DNA of 64,000 bases from Arthrobacter sp. 135MFCol5.1 (GTDB lineage Bacteria; Actinomycetota; Actinomycetes; Actinomycetales; Micrococcaceae): the NCBI RefSeq assembly GCF_000374865.1, contig NZ_KB895459.1, positions 115,370-179,369 on the forward strand, written 5' to 3'. A program made the position numbers and the translations under genes. Of the stretch, positions 43,243-51,957 are shown piece after piece. The notes beneath the pieces are model-generated. The model saw only the letters and a program-made list of their open reading frames with translations. It ran no database searches and had not been told where the DNA came from. How positions within the stretch are numbered: position 1 is the first letter of the stretch; each line of letters opens with the position of its first letter.

Positions 43243-44494
43243 TGGGGCCCTCCCCGGTTGAATCCTGCGCGGTCGTCTTGATTGCCTCTGATGTCCTGGA
43301 CGCCACCTGTACGCCTGCGGCTACGGCCATGCCGGCCGGGCCTGCGGCCGTGGCTCCCGTCGCAGCCCCGGCCCCTCCGGCCGGTGCGGCCGCTCCCGCC
43401 TTGCCTGCAATGCCAGCGGCGCCGCCGGGACCCGAAGAGCCAGGCGTTGGCTGCCCTCCCCCACCGCGGGGGCTTGAAGATCCAGAACTACCCTTGGGCG
43501 AATTGCCTGTGTTCGTGCCCGTTGTGCTGCTGGAGCTGGCTGGGGTGGGCGCTGCGTTGCCCCGGCCACTGCCAACCCGGCCCATGGACACAGCCCCCGT
43601 GGCAAGGGCCCCCACGGCGGCTCCTGCCGCTGCCCCACTGCCGGCGGCAACGGCTCCTACCATCGGCGTGACGAACCGCATCAGGGCGGGAAGTGCGAAC
43701 AGGGCAACGATCATCAACGTGAACCCTGTGATGGAGCCGATCAGGGCATCCTTCCCGCTGGTCTTGCTCATCAACAGGAATGCGACCGAGTACACGATTG
43801 CGGCAGCGGGCTTGTAGAGGATGAAGGCGATGGTCCAGCCCACTGCCTTCTGGAACCACTGCCTGCCCATCTCGGTATTCGTGAATGCGGCGGTGGTGGG
43901 CAGGATGCCGGCCAGGATCACCAGCATGCCGCTGCGGACGACCATGAGAACGATCTGGACCAGGGAAGCAATCAATCCGATCAAGCCAAGGACGATGAGG
44001 ATGAAGACCGCGCCGCCTGTGTTAATAACGGCGATTTTCTGGAACGCGTCGGCAAACCCTTTGCCGTCCGTGGATCTTTTGATGATGGCGGCGGCGAAGG
44101 CATCAGCGGCAATCACCAAAATTGAAATGACTCCCAAGCCGAGACCCGATACCAGAGTCAGTGTGACCAGTGATCGTAGGAGGTCTTTCAGCGGCGCCCC
44201 CCGTTGTTCCCAAACCATTCTGATACCGCCGAGAATGACAGCGAGAACTGCAAGGGTCAGGGTCCAAGGCATCAATTCGCTATTCACAGCGGATACCACC
44301 GGACTGGCCTTTGCCCCATCCTCGCTGGTGAGGTTCACAGTAGGCATGGACACCCAGAAGGTAGACAGAGTCGTCACCATCTGGCTCATGCCCTCCATGA
44401 TGGACTTCGCTAAGTTCCCGATTGCATCGTTGGCTATGTCTTCGAGTGCGTTGCCAAAGCCGCACTTGAGGTCTCCCCAGCTGCATTCAGCCAT
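43229..44494 (-). CDS. TrbL/VirB6-like channel protein
   Basis: 421 residues. About six membrane segments between residues 75 and 290 (LAVLAVILGGIRMVW, VISILVIAADAFAAAI, VFILIVLGLIGLIASLVQIVLMVV, IVALFALPALMRFV). The last 120 residues are low-complexity Gly/Ala/Pro/Ser (GGGGQPTPGSSGPGG), as in VirB6/TrbL homologues of Gram-positive systems. Likely inner-membrane channel. Confidence 0.9.
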   Translation of the reverse strand: MAECSWGDLKCGFGNALEDIANDAIGNLAKSIMEGMSQMVTTLSTFWVSMPTVNLTSEDGAKASPVVSAVNSELMPWTLTLAVLAVILGGIRMVWEQRGAPLKDLLRSLVTLTLVSGLGLGVISILVIAADAFAAAIIKRSTDGKGFADAFQKIAVINTGGAVFILIVLGLIGLIASLVQIVLMVVRSGMLVILAGILPTTAAFTNTEMGRQWFQKAVGWTIAFILYKPAAAIVYSVAFLLMSKTSGKDALIGSITGFTLMIVALFALPALMRFVTPMVGAVAAGSGAAAGAAVGALATGAVSMGRVGSGRGNAAPTPASSSSTTGTNTGNSPKGSSGSSSPRGGGGQPTPGSSGPGGAAGIAGKAGAAAPAGGAGAATGATAAGPAGMAVAAGVQVASRTSEAIKTTAQDSTGEGPSGSN

Positions 44495-44495
44495 G

Positions 44496-45242
44496 TCAGA
44501 CTCCCGACCAGAGGATGAAGCCGCTCAGGTCCCTGACCTGGGAGATATGGCCGAAGGGGGCTCCGTCGTCCGAGGGTTTGACCTTCCAATCTCCGTCCAG
44601 CCAGCGCATGGAGAACGTTGTGCGGCCCAACGCTCCCGTTTCCGTGGCGAAGGCGAGATCGATGGAAGCTTCCGACGGTGTGTAGGACTTAAGCAGGAAG
44701 CCCTTCACCTGAATCGTTGTGCTGCTGCCACTGGATGAGGTGCCGCTGGCCGTCTCGTTCATCGCAGCGTCTCTACCGGCTCCCGGGACGAGAAGCCTAT
44801 CGGCGACCTGCTTGAGAATGTCGGGTTCCCCCGAGGATCCAAGAGCAGCGACGTTCATAGCCGCGTAAAGGGACCCCGTGGGTGAATGTGCGAAGCATGA
44901 GCGGAAGCCGTTCGTATCGGTTTTGCCCGGCCCAACTTCAGGATCCGTGGGGGTCGCCATCTTGCCTACCAACTCCCACTTTGAGGTGGGCGCTGCCCCA
45001 AGTGATGTCTCCGAGGAAGACGGCAGCCCACAAATGCTCTTTACTCCGTCACTCGAAGCGCTGCGGCTGGCGGTGGCTGTGCTACTTGAAACCGGTGCGG
45101 GCTCCGCATTGCTCTGCCCTTTGGGGAGCAGGAAGATGACGATCCCCGCCGCAACCAGCGTGACCACCAGCGCGGCCGCGATGATGAAGCCGGCTTTGGT
45201 GAACGGATTGCTTTCGGTGGTGCTCTCTGTCGACTGGCTCAT
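44496..45242 (-). CDS. Single-TM VirB8-like protein
   Basis: A 248-residue protein with one membrane segment (about 18-39) after a short cytosolic tail. A Ser/Ala linker leads to an external domain ending LDGDWKVKPSDDGAPFGHISQVRDLSG. Layout fits VirB8/TcpC-type assembly factors with an NTF2-like fold; assignment rests on topology and gene order rather than clear sequence identity. Confidence 0.7.
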   Translation of the reverse strand: MSQSTESTTESNPFTKAGFIIAAALVVTLVAAGIVIFLLPKGQSNAEPAPVSSSTATASRSASSDGVKSICGLPSSSETSLGAAPTSKWELVGKMATPTDPEVGPGKTDTNGFRSCFAHSPTGSLYAAMNVAALGSSGEPDILKQVADRLLVPGAGRDAAMNETASGTSSSGSSTTIQVKGFLLKSYTPSEASIDLAFATETGALGRTTFSMRWLDGDWKVKPSDDGAPFGHISQVRDLSGFILWSGV

Positions 45243-45269
45243 ACGGAACCTCCCGTTGATGGTGCTGGC

Positions 45270-45539
45270 TTAAACGAAGGCGCGGACGATGCCTGCGGCT
45301 CCGGTGATGATGATGCAGCCCATGAGGACCCAGCCGAGCTTGCCGATCGCCTGTGCGCCTTCACCGCGCTGGAGCTGGATGACCATGCCGATGCCGACGA
45401 TGATGACGCCCAGGACGCCCAGGACCAGGCCGATGCCGGAGGCCCAGTTCAGGATGGTCAGCAGACCGCCGGCCTGCGCCGGGACGACGGGAGTGGGGTT
45501 GGGAATAACGCTGGTTGAGAGTGCAGTGAACATGTTCAT
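45270..45539 (-). CDS. Small two-TM pilin-like (VirB2/TrbC-type) protein
   Basis: 89 residues with an N-terminal region rich in Pro/Ala, then two hydrophobic segments (about 28-50 and 68-88) joined by a short basic loop QRGEGAQAIGK. This is the size and shape of VirB2/TrbC pilin-type subunits. Start ATG 45539 with AAAGG upstream; a longer frame from 45893 is not real. Located between the VirB8-like and DUF6668 genes. Confidence 0.82.
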   Translation of the reverse strand: MNMFTALSTSVIPNPTPVVPAQAGGLLTILNWASGIGLVLGVLGVIIVGIGMVIQLQRGEGAQAIGKLGWVLMGCIIITGAAGIVRAFV

Positions 45540-45550
45540 GGCGAGACCTT

Positions 45551-46147
45551 TCAGTGGCTGGTTGTCGTGGCCAGGGCCACGTCGGTAATGAAGCGCTGGT
45601 ATTCGCGAACGGCTGGCAGTGCTGTGGTGTCCATGTGCCGCCAAGCGTCCACCCAGGGCAGAGCCCAGAATCGTGGCGCTCCGCCGCCTACGAGGGCGGT
45701 GAAGTCCCGGAGTGCTTTGGGTGTCTTTCCCGGGGCGTCGGCAAGGACGGCGAGGCCGAGCAGTTCGACCTGCGGGGCCGCGCCTGACACCCACTGGGTG
45801 AGCGCGTTCCTGGCAGTTGTCAGGCCCCGCATGTCCGCGCGGCAGACCAGCAGCACCTGCGGCCTGCCGCCGCTGGGGAGAACGGGCCAGCAATGATCCG
45901 TAGAACGGGCGGATTCGATGAGGTCAGCGATCCGGCTTTCACCCGCTCCCCCGTGCGTGCCGACAACCCAGAGACGGGCTGTGCCGGCCATGCTGCGGGA
46001 CGCCAGCCGGTCAGCCGCGTCAGGCTCGACCACGCCCCGAAGCGGTGTGCTGATCACAGCCGCCGCCGGGGCAGCCACAGCCCGTGTTTCCTCAGCCGGT
46101 TCATCAGCCGTGGTCCGCGTAACCCAGGGGTTCAGGGTCTGCTGCAT
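45551..46147 (-). CDS. DUF6668-family protein
   Basis: A 198-residue protein of the DUF6668 group: RLWVVGTHGGAGESRIADLI resembles a degenerate P-loop (GTHGGAGES), followed by VLLVCRADMRGLTTARNALTQW and LGLAVLADAPGKTPKALRDF. It may be a ParA-like remnant without ATPase activity. Sits between the pilin-like and ParA-like genes in the conjugation operon. Function unknown. Confidence 0.85.
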   Translation of the reverse strand: MQQTLNPWVTRTTADEPAEETRAVAAPAAAVISTPLRGVVEPDAADRLASRSMAGTARLWVVGTHGGAGESRIADLIESARSTDHCWPVLPSGGRPQVLLVCRADMRGLTTARNALTQWVSGAAPQVELLGLAVLADAPGKTPKALRDFTALVGGGAPRFWALPWVDAWRHMDTTALPAVREYQRFITDVALATTTSH

Positions 46148-46179
46148 GGGTCCTCCTCTCAGGTTCCGCAGGAATGGTT

Positions 46180-47640
46180 CTAGAAGCCTTTGGCGACGGC
46201 GGCCGCCGCCGCGAGCCAGGCCCGCTGGGTCGCGGGCTGGAGCGCTTCGTAGCGGATCGGCCCATTGACCAGGGCGGGGTCGTACGGGATGCGGACGACA
46301 GCCCGCACGAACGGCTCGAAGCCGTCAGCAATCCGCTGCGCCTCGGCTTTCGCCCGTTTCAGGGCATCGCCGGTCATGCTGCGCTTGGCGTCGGTGGACT
46401 CGGAGACGATCACGACAGCGTTGCGTGCCAGCCCGGCGTCGTGGCCACCACGGGATTCGAGGGTCTGGAGTGTCAGCCGGGCTGCTTCTGCGCGGTCCTC
46501 GATGGCGGTGACAGGGACGACGAGCTGGTTGGTGTGGTCGATCATCCGCCGCCAGTTAGCGGCCCGGGCGGTGTTGCCGGAGTCCATGATGACCAGCCGG
46601 TAGTACCGGGTGAGGACCTGGTGGGCGATGTCCACTTCCTCGGCGGTGACTTCGTGGTCGCCTTCGTCGTTTTCATCCGAGCGCAGCACGTCGAACTTGT
46701 CGGCGGTCTGGTGGTGGACGAACTTGGCGATCTCGGCCGCATTCGTGGACGGGGACAGCAGCTCGGCGGAGGAATCGATCAGTTCCAGGACGCTGCGGTC
46801 GTGGGCACCCTTCTCGGTCCGCCAGCCCAGGGTGCCCTGGGATTCGTTGTTGTCCCACGCCACCGTCGCTGCGCCGCTGTAGCGGGCGAGGATCGCCGAG
46901 AGCATCACGACCGTGGGCGTCTTGTTGGCCCCGCCCTTGCGGTTGACGACAGCGATGGTCCGCGGGCCGGGCCAGTGCTGGCTGACGGTCCGGATGTCTT
47001 CACGCTCGGACAGTTCCTCCGCTGAGGGGTCCATTCGGAAGCCCAGGCGGGTTAGCGCACCCCGCCAGCCCTGCGTAGCCGGCTCCAGCACCGGGGTGCT
47101 GACCAGGAAGGAGGTCTCCTTCAAACTGCGTCGCGTCACCGGCGCATCGGCTGCGACAGCCTGCTGCGGTGCCTCATCGGCGGCCGGAGCCACGTCCGCG
47201 GCCAACGCCGTCTCGGTTGGAAGGGGAGGCCAGGGCTGGCGGTCCACCCTGGGCTGGGCAGCTTCAGGCTTCACCACGGGCGTTGGCGCTGGAGCGGCGT
47301 CGATAACTTCGGGGGTGGACGCAGCGTGCGTGCTGGCGGGTGCGGCGGTGCGGCGGCGGGCCGGGCGGGTTTCGTAGGAGACGGATTCGACGTTGCCGTC
47401 CGGGTGAACAATCAGTTCGCCGTGGCCTTCGGGATCCTCGATGCGGACCCGGACGGGGCGCTGCAGCGTCTTGGCTTCGGCCACGACAAGGGCCAGTGCG
47501 TTGTCGCGCAGGTCCTGCAGGGTCTCCCCTGCCGGGACGACGCGGGAGTTACCTGCGACGACGACCTCGGCGGTGCCGTTGTCACTGATGATGGCCTTGA
47601 TGTTCGGGAAGGCCAGGACCTCTGTGGTTGTGGGGCTCAT
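46180..47640 (-). CDS. ParA/MinD-like ATPase of the conjugation operon
   Basis: A 486-residue protein. The first 90 residues are a compact domain and a long Ala/Pro/Glu-rich linker follows to about residue 200. The ParA-like domain starts TIAVVNRKGGANKTPT; Walker A is KGGANKT at 235-241 rather than the usual KGGVGKT, with Asn at the deviant position. AWDNNESQGTLGWR (Walker A') and LVIMDSGN (Walker B-like) follow. It likely places the transfer apparatus or the DNA. Confidence 0.9.
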   Translation of the reverse strand: MSPTTTEVLAFPNIKAIISDNGTAEVVVAGNSRVVPAGETLQDLRDNALALVVAEAKTLQRPVRVRIEDPEGHGELIVHPDGNVESVSYETRPARRRTAAPASTHAASTPEVIDAAPAPTPVVKPEAAQPRVDRQPWPPLPTETALAADVAPAADEAPQQAVAADAPVTRRSLKETSFLVSTPVLEPATQGWRGALTRLGFRMDPSAEELSEREDIRTVSQHWPGPRTIAVVNRKGGANKTPTVVMLSAILARYSGAATVAWDNNESQGTLGWRTEKGAHDRSVLELIDSSAELLSPSTNAAEIAKFVHHQTADKFDVLRSDENDEGDHEVTAEEVDIAHQVLTRYYRLVIMDSGNTARAANWRRMIDHTNQLVVPVTAIEDRAEAARLTLQTLESRGGHDAGLARNAVVIVSESTDAKRSMTGDALKRAKAEAQRIADGFEPFVRAVVRIPYDPALVNGPIRYEALQPATQRAWLAAAAAVAKGF

Positions 47641-47683
47641 GAACCTGATTCCTTACGTTGACGGGGTGGTGAAGTGCGGGCGC

Positions 47684-48196
47684 TTACGAGGTGGGCGGGG
47701 TGAGCCGGTTAACCTTCCACGGGGCCTGTGGGCCGGTTCGGAGCAGCTGCAGAGTGTAGGTCCCGGCATCGGTGGGCACGGCTGCTATAACGCCGTAGCC
47801 GTTGGCCTCATCCACCGCCAGCGTCGCAGGGCCGGTCACCCGAGTGGCGAGGACATTGGCCGGATCCACGGCGGAGTAATCGGCGGTGGCCTGCGGCGTG
47901 AGCCAACGAGCGAGGTCGTTGGCCCACTGCTTGTCATCCACGCCCGGGCGGGCGAAATCCGTCATGGCCTTGAGGGCGGTGTCTACGGCGGCGTCCTTGC
48001 CGGCCTGATCCCAGCTGATGCCGATGGTGGCTGGCACCGTGCCATCGGGGGCCTGCGGGCCGCTGCCCGCGCTCAGGGAGACCGGCGCCGAGGCCGCGGC
48101 GGCCGTGCGGGTCGCCGGTACCGGCGTGGTGCTCGCTGCCGGTGCGCAGGCCGTGCACAGCAGGACCACCGCGGTCAGTGCCAGGGATTTCTTCAC
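47684..48196 (-). CDS. Conjugation-operon lipoprotein
   Basis: 170 residues, with a signal peptide ending in lipobox LCTAC and a low-complexity Thr/Ala/Pro linker. A small domain follows (WANDLARWLTPQATADYSAVDPANVLATRVTGPATL, ending KVNRL) that looks like the NTF2-like fold of TcpC/VirB8-type proteins. Overlaps the hydrolase stop (ATGA). Probably an extracytoplasmic part of the transfer channel. Confidence 0.82.
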   Translation of the reverse strand: MKKSLALTAVVLLCTACAPAASTTPVPATRTAAAASAPVSLSAGSGPQAPDGTVPATIGISWDQAGKDAAVDTALKAMTDFARPGVDDKQWANDLARWLTPQATADYSAVDPANVLATRVTGPATLAVDEANGYGVIAAVPTDAGTYTLQLLRTGPQAPWKVNRLTPPTS

Positions 48197-49272
48197 TTCT
48201 TCTCCTCTTGAGTGGGCAGGTACAGGAAGGCTGACGGGACCGTGTTGCTGACCGTCCGGGTGTAGTAGTTGTGGTCATCCGGCGGCGGGTTGCCGTTGTA
48301 GCCCTCTTCGACGAAGGTCCCGTTGTCCTTGACTTCCTTGACCACGGCGACGTGGCCAAAGGTCGGGTCCGCTCCCCCAACACCGGGCGCGTACCAAACA
48401 ACGGCACCAACACGGGGTGTTTTGCCCGTGGCCCAGCCCTTGGCGTCCCAGCCGGCCTTCCACGTCAGTGCAGAACCCAACTTCTGCCCGTCCGGGCGGA
48501 ACGTGCCATTGAGGAACTTGAACGGCGCGCTGGTAGACCCCATCTGCTGGTTCACGCGCCACAGGGCAAAGTCGACGCATTCGCGATAAAACATGCCCAG
48601 CGGCGATGCCACCGCTGGGCCCGTCCCGGCCTGCACCCAAGTCGGTGAGTTCTTCCACGGGTAGTCATCCCCGGCCCCGGACTGCCCGGGAATGGCGCAG
48701 CCGCTGCCTTCCAGCGAGAATTTGCCGTCCGAGAGTGCCTGGACGATTTTCACGGCCTCGGGCCAATACTTCTGGTAGTGGTACGGGTCGGCATTGCGCT
48801 GGACCTTGTTGCCGGCAATGGTAGGTTCCAGCAGCTCCCAGCCAGCCACCTTCTGCAGGGCCTTGATGAAGTTCGTGGCGCTGATGGTCGGGTCCATCCG
48901 ATCCGTGTACGATCCCCACGCATCGTTCCCCCGCTGCTGGAACAACCCCCGGGAATCCGGCCCGGCAACGTCGCCGCGGTCGAGAACACGGAGCCCGGAC
49001 TCCCCAAGTGCGACCATGACGCTGATCATCTGGCCCTTCACAGGCAGAATCAGCGCCTTGCCGGCACCCATGATCGCCGCGGCATTCTTCAACTGCTCCT
49101 GAGAGTAACCAGCGACCTTTGTATCGCCGTTGATCGACACCGAGACTGTCGGGCCGCAGTCGGCAGCAGCGGGCTTCGCAGGGGCAAGAAGCAGGAGTAT
49201 GGAAAAGACCAACCCGAACATTAGGCCGGGGACTACGATCAGCGCCACGAGGCCAAGTGACTTTCGCTGCAT
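48193..49272 (-). CDS. Lysozyme-like plus CHAP-domain peptidoglycan hydrolase
   Basis: About 359 residues. An N-terminal membrane anchor (LGLVALIVVPGLMFGLVFSILLLL) is followed by a lysozyme-like transglycosylase domain (MVALGESGLRVLDRGDVAGPDSRGLFQQRGNDAWG). A CHAP domain follows with catalytic Cys (RECVDFALWRVN) and His (FGHVAVVKEV). Bifunctional hydrolases of this kind open the wall for conjugation in Gram-positive bacteria. Start ATG 49272 with GGGGGG upstream; the 24-residue extension to 49344 runs into the promoter region. First gene of the operon. Confidence 0.92.
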   Translation of the reverse strand: MQRKSLGLVALIVVPGLMFGLVFSILLLLAPAKPAAADCGPTVSVSINGDTKVAGYSQEQLKNAAAIMGAGKALILPVKGQMISVMVALGESGLRVLDRGDVAGPDSRGLFQQRGNDAWGSYTDRMDPTISATNFIKALQKVAGWELLEPTIAGNKVQRNADPYHYQKYWPEAVKIVQALSDGKFSLEGSGCAIPGQSGAGDDYPWKNSPTWVQAGTGPAVASPLGMFYRECVDFALWRVNQQMGSTSAPFKFLNGTFRPDGQKLGSALTWKAGWDAKGWATGKTPRVGAVVWYAPGVGGADPTFGHVAVVKEVKDNGTFVEEGYNGNPPPDDHNYYTRTVSNTVPSAFLYLPTQEEKK

Positions 49273-49326
49273 GTGAATCCCCCCTGAGCCGCAGGCGTCA
49301 ATAAGCTCCCCCAAAACATACAGGCC

Positions 49327-49361
49327 TGTAGTGAACATGTGCAATGCTTGTAGTGGGCATG
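49327..49361. promoter_or_regulatory. Two direct repeats (TGTAGTGNNCATG) upstream of the conjugation operon
   Basis: TGTAGTGAACATG at 49327 and TGTAGTGGGCATG at 49349 are 22 bp apart, two helical turns, between the divergent starts of the wall hydrolase and the alpha/beta hydrolase. A likely site for a regulator of transfer. Confidence 0.55.
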
Positions 49362-49447
49362 CATTCTACATATACAAGCTTAGGGGGAACGTTACGATGA
49401 GTTGGCTTCGTAACACTTCTTGAATCGGCGCTGGAGGGTGGGACCTG

Positions 49448-50590
49448 ATGCTGACGACACGGCGCGGTCTAGCCTGCCTGGCGTTCCTTGCACCCGTGGC
49501 TGCACTGTCTGGATTCGCCGTTCTGATGGCGCGCAAGATCGTTGGACGGGGACCGAAGGACTATCGTCGCGCCGAGCTGAAAGATGATGGCCGCAGGCTC
49601 CGAATCGACTTGGATGACTACACCAAAGCCCAAGGCGACTTTGGCGTGTTTGACCCTGCAACAGAACGCTACACAAGAGTCGGTGAGGTCATGCTGATCG
49701 ACGAGGATCAAAAGTTCGTTGAGCGGCTAATCCATACGCAGGACTCCCGGCCGACGTCCCTGGGGCCGGTGGTCGATTGGACCCCTGATGTGTTCTTCGA
49801 ACCTTCTGCGGTGGCCGGGCGGTTTGAAGAGGTGCACATCCCCACCGCATACGGTGCGGCACCGGCTTGGTTATTCGAAGGTAAGAACGCGGGCACATGG
49901 GTGATCCATATTCATGGCAGCTGGACCGACCGCTCGATCATGTTCCGTGACGTCCACGCTTTCAGTCACCTGGGCTTCACGTCTCTGGTTCCTTCATTCC
50001 GCGGTGACTTGGAGGTCAGCCCGCCACAGGCCGAATCGAGCCACCTTGGGCAAACGGAATGGCGTGACGTGGAAAGCGCTGTTGCCTATGCCGTGGCTCA
50101 TGGAGCGAGGCGAATCATCCTCTCGGGCTGGTCAATGGGTGGCACGATTGCCCTGCTGACGGCAGAACGCAGCGCCTACCGTGACCGGATCGTTGGGATA
50201 GTCCTGGTTGGGCCAGTCACGAGCTGGCGTAAGACCATCACAGCGGGGGCGGCACGGGCAGGAGTGCCGCCGGTAGGGGCCAACCTTGTGATGTCCCTGC
50301 TGCAGGCCCCCCTCTTCGCGAGGATGCTCGGGCTGGAGGAAACGATTAACTTCGATGACCTTGAATGGGTCGATGTACCCCACCGGGTGGCAGTCCCGAC
50401 GTTGGTCCTGCATTCGCACGCGGATCAGGAGGTTCCCTGGGAAATCTCGGTGGCGTTCCAACGCGCGAATCCGGGCACCGTCACCCTGATTCCTCTACCG
50501 GAGGCGCACCACACTCAGGAGTGGAATGCCTCTCCCAGTGCTTTCACGAACGAACTGACGAGTTGGATTAGCAGGACGATTCTGACCTAG
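49448..50590 (+). CDS. Alpha/beta hydrolase
   Basis: 380 residues with an N-terminal membrane anchor or signal (about 8-28). The hydrolase fold has an oxyanion strand (THVIHIHGSW-type WVIHIHGSWTD), the nucleophile elbow GWSMGG with Ser, a HSHAD acid region and a terminal His (AHHTQEW). The substrate is not known. Divergent from the conjugation operon and not obviously part of it. Confidence 0.9.
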   Translation: MLTTRRGLACLAFLAPVAALSGFAVLMARKIVGRGPKDYRRAELKDDGRRLRIDLDDYTKAQGDFGVFDPATERYTRVGEVMLIDEDQKFVERLIHTQDSRPTSLGPVVDWTPDVFFEPSAVAGRFEEVHIPTAYGAAPAWLFEGKNAGTWVIHIHGSWTDRSIMFRDVHAFSHLGFTSLVPSFRGDLEVSPPQAESSHLGQTEWRDVESAVAYAVAHGARRIILSGWSMGGTIALLTAERSAYRDRIVGIVLVGPVTSWRKTITAGAARAGVPPVGANLVMSLLQAPLFARMLGLEETINFDDLEWVDVPHRVAVPTLVLHSHADQEVPWEISVAFQRANPGTVTLIPLPEAHHTQEWNASPSAFTNELTSWISRTILT

Positions 50591-50595
50591 CACGC

Positions 50596-51507
50596 CTAGA
50601 CCTGGGCGTCGAGCTTCGCCTCAATCTGGTTGATCCTGCCCTGAACAGACTCCGGGAACGCTGTCAGGTTCCCTCGCTGGTAGTTGTGCAGGACGATGAG
50701 GCTTTTGTAGACCCCATTCTCCAGCGTTTCATTGAAGAGGTCCCATGCCGGGCTAACTCGAGAGTGGTCTGCGTGCACCCGGATCCTCAGCCCAGTCAGC
50801 CAGAGCGCGTCAATCATCCAAAGCCGCAACTTCGGGATTTGCTTCGACAGGAAGAGAATCAGCCACCCGGCTGCCGTCACCGAGAGGCCGGCGTAGAACA
50901 GACGGTCAAACCATGATCCGATCGCCTCTGCGAAGGTATGCCAAGGCGAGAAATGGAAGAGCAACACGTACGTGAGGTGGCACGAGACGGCCGCCGCAAC
51001 TACGAGCAGGCCTGCTGAAAATGTTGCGTACAGGCCCCTGGCCTTGTGCCGGAGCATGTAGATAATCCTCAGCACGGTGAACAGCAGCGCGAGCATGTAA
51101 GAGCCGCTGTATACAGCGATTGCGAGCTGGTCCATACGGTAATCGATGAAGTCCGCCGACGTTGGAGCTTTGTCCTTAACCAGGGCGAAACTGGCAATCA
51201 TGATGGGAATGCTCAGCAACGGAGCATAGTAAGTCCACCGGACCGCCACATTCGCTAGCCTCCGCACGCTGTCGTTGAAGAAGAAAATGGCCAGCAGCGC
51301 GAAGATGGCTTGAAGTAGATTCGCCACGTTGATACCACCGAGGTAGCTGTCGATGGTCGCTAGCGGTGTAACCGTTCCCAGGACGTAGAGCGCCGCGAGG
51401 CCGAACACTGATGCCACCCAGGAGGCCCGGGCTTCCGCCACCTTGACCACTGAAGGGATCCGAAGGAGGCATAGGGCAGTCAGCAGCGCCACGAGCAGCA
51501 GTTTCAT
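50596..51507 (-). CDS. Multi-TM membrane protein (MAB_1171c-type)
   Basis: 303 residues with about seven hydrophobic segments in the first 235 residues and a soluble C-terminus (LRIRVHADHSRVSPAWDLFNE, then a coiled end RINQIEAKL). It resembles actinobacterial putative transporters of the MAB_1171c type. Three bases separate it from the ImmA/IrrE gene, with which it is likely co-expressed. Function unknown; possibly a sensor, transporter or effector released by proteolysis. Confidence 0.75.
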   Translation of the reverse strand: MKLLLVALLTALCLLRIPSVVKVAEARASWVASVFGLAALYVLGTVTPLATIDSYLGGINVANLLQAIFALLAIFFFNDSVRRLANVAVRWTYYAPLLSIPIMIASFALVKDKAPTSADFIDYRMDQLAIAVYSGSYMLALLFTVLRIIYMLRHKARGLYATFSAGLLVVAAAVSCHLTYVLLFHFSPWHTFAEAIGSWFDRLFYAGLSVTAAGWLILFLSKQIPKLRLWMIDALWLTGLRIRVHADHSRVSPAWDLFNETLENGVYKSLIVLHNYQRGNLTAFPESVQGRINQIEAKLDAQV

Positions 51508-51510
51508 GGT

Positions 51511-51957
51511 TTAGAGGAAAGGCTCAGGCTCGAATGAGCTCCGTGCGCGGGTCTTTTTCGACATTTCGAAAGCGAACTCCTCTACCCAGCGTTCGACGGG
51601 ATGGTTCGGGACAGACCGGCAGGTGATGCTGATTGCATCCGCAGTTTCCCGCAGCATCTCTTCCGAGAGGTTCGGCAGAGCCAAAGAAGTCCGAAGGCTC
51701 TCCAAGTAGATATGGCCAAGCTCGTGATAGATGCAATGAAGTTTGTACTGCTGCGACTTCTGCGGAGGGAAATAGACGTTAATGCGGTCTTCAAATTCGG
51801 CTTTGAATGCCGTCAGCGCGCCCCAGGACTCTTTGTACTCGACCAGGTTGATCGGTTTCTCGCAGATTATGGTCAAGCGGTCGACGACTTCCTCCATCGA
51901 CGTCGCACCGTCTCCACATAGCTCCTGGACCTTTTCGGCGACAGGCGGGAGGCTCAT
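51511..51957 (-). CDS. ImmA/IrrE-family metallopeptidase
   Basis: 148 residues. The zinc site HELGH is at 78-82 (CIYHELGHIYLESL). ImmA-type peptidases cut a partner repressor to derepress nearby genes after a signal. Downstream of the regulator at 51958 and upstream of the multi-TM protein, so the cleaved partner is probably one of its neighbours. Confidence 0.9.
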   Translation of the reverse strand: MSLPPVAEKVQELCGDGATSMEEVVDRLTIICEKPINLVEYKESWGALTAFKAEFEDRINVYFPPQKSQQYKLHCIYHELGHIYLESLRTSLALPNLSEEMLRETADAISITCRSVPNHPVERWVEEFAFEMSKKTRARSSFEPEPFL

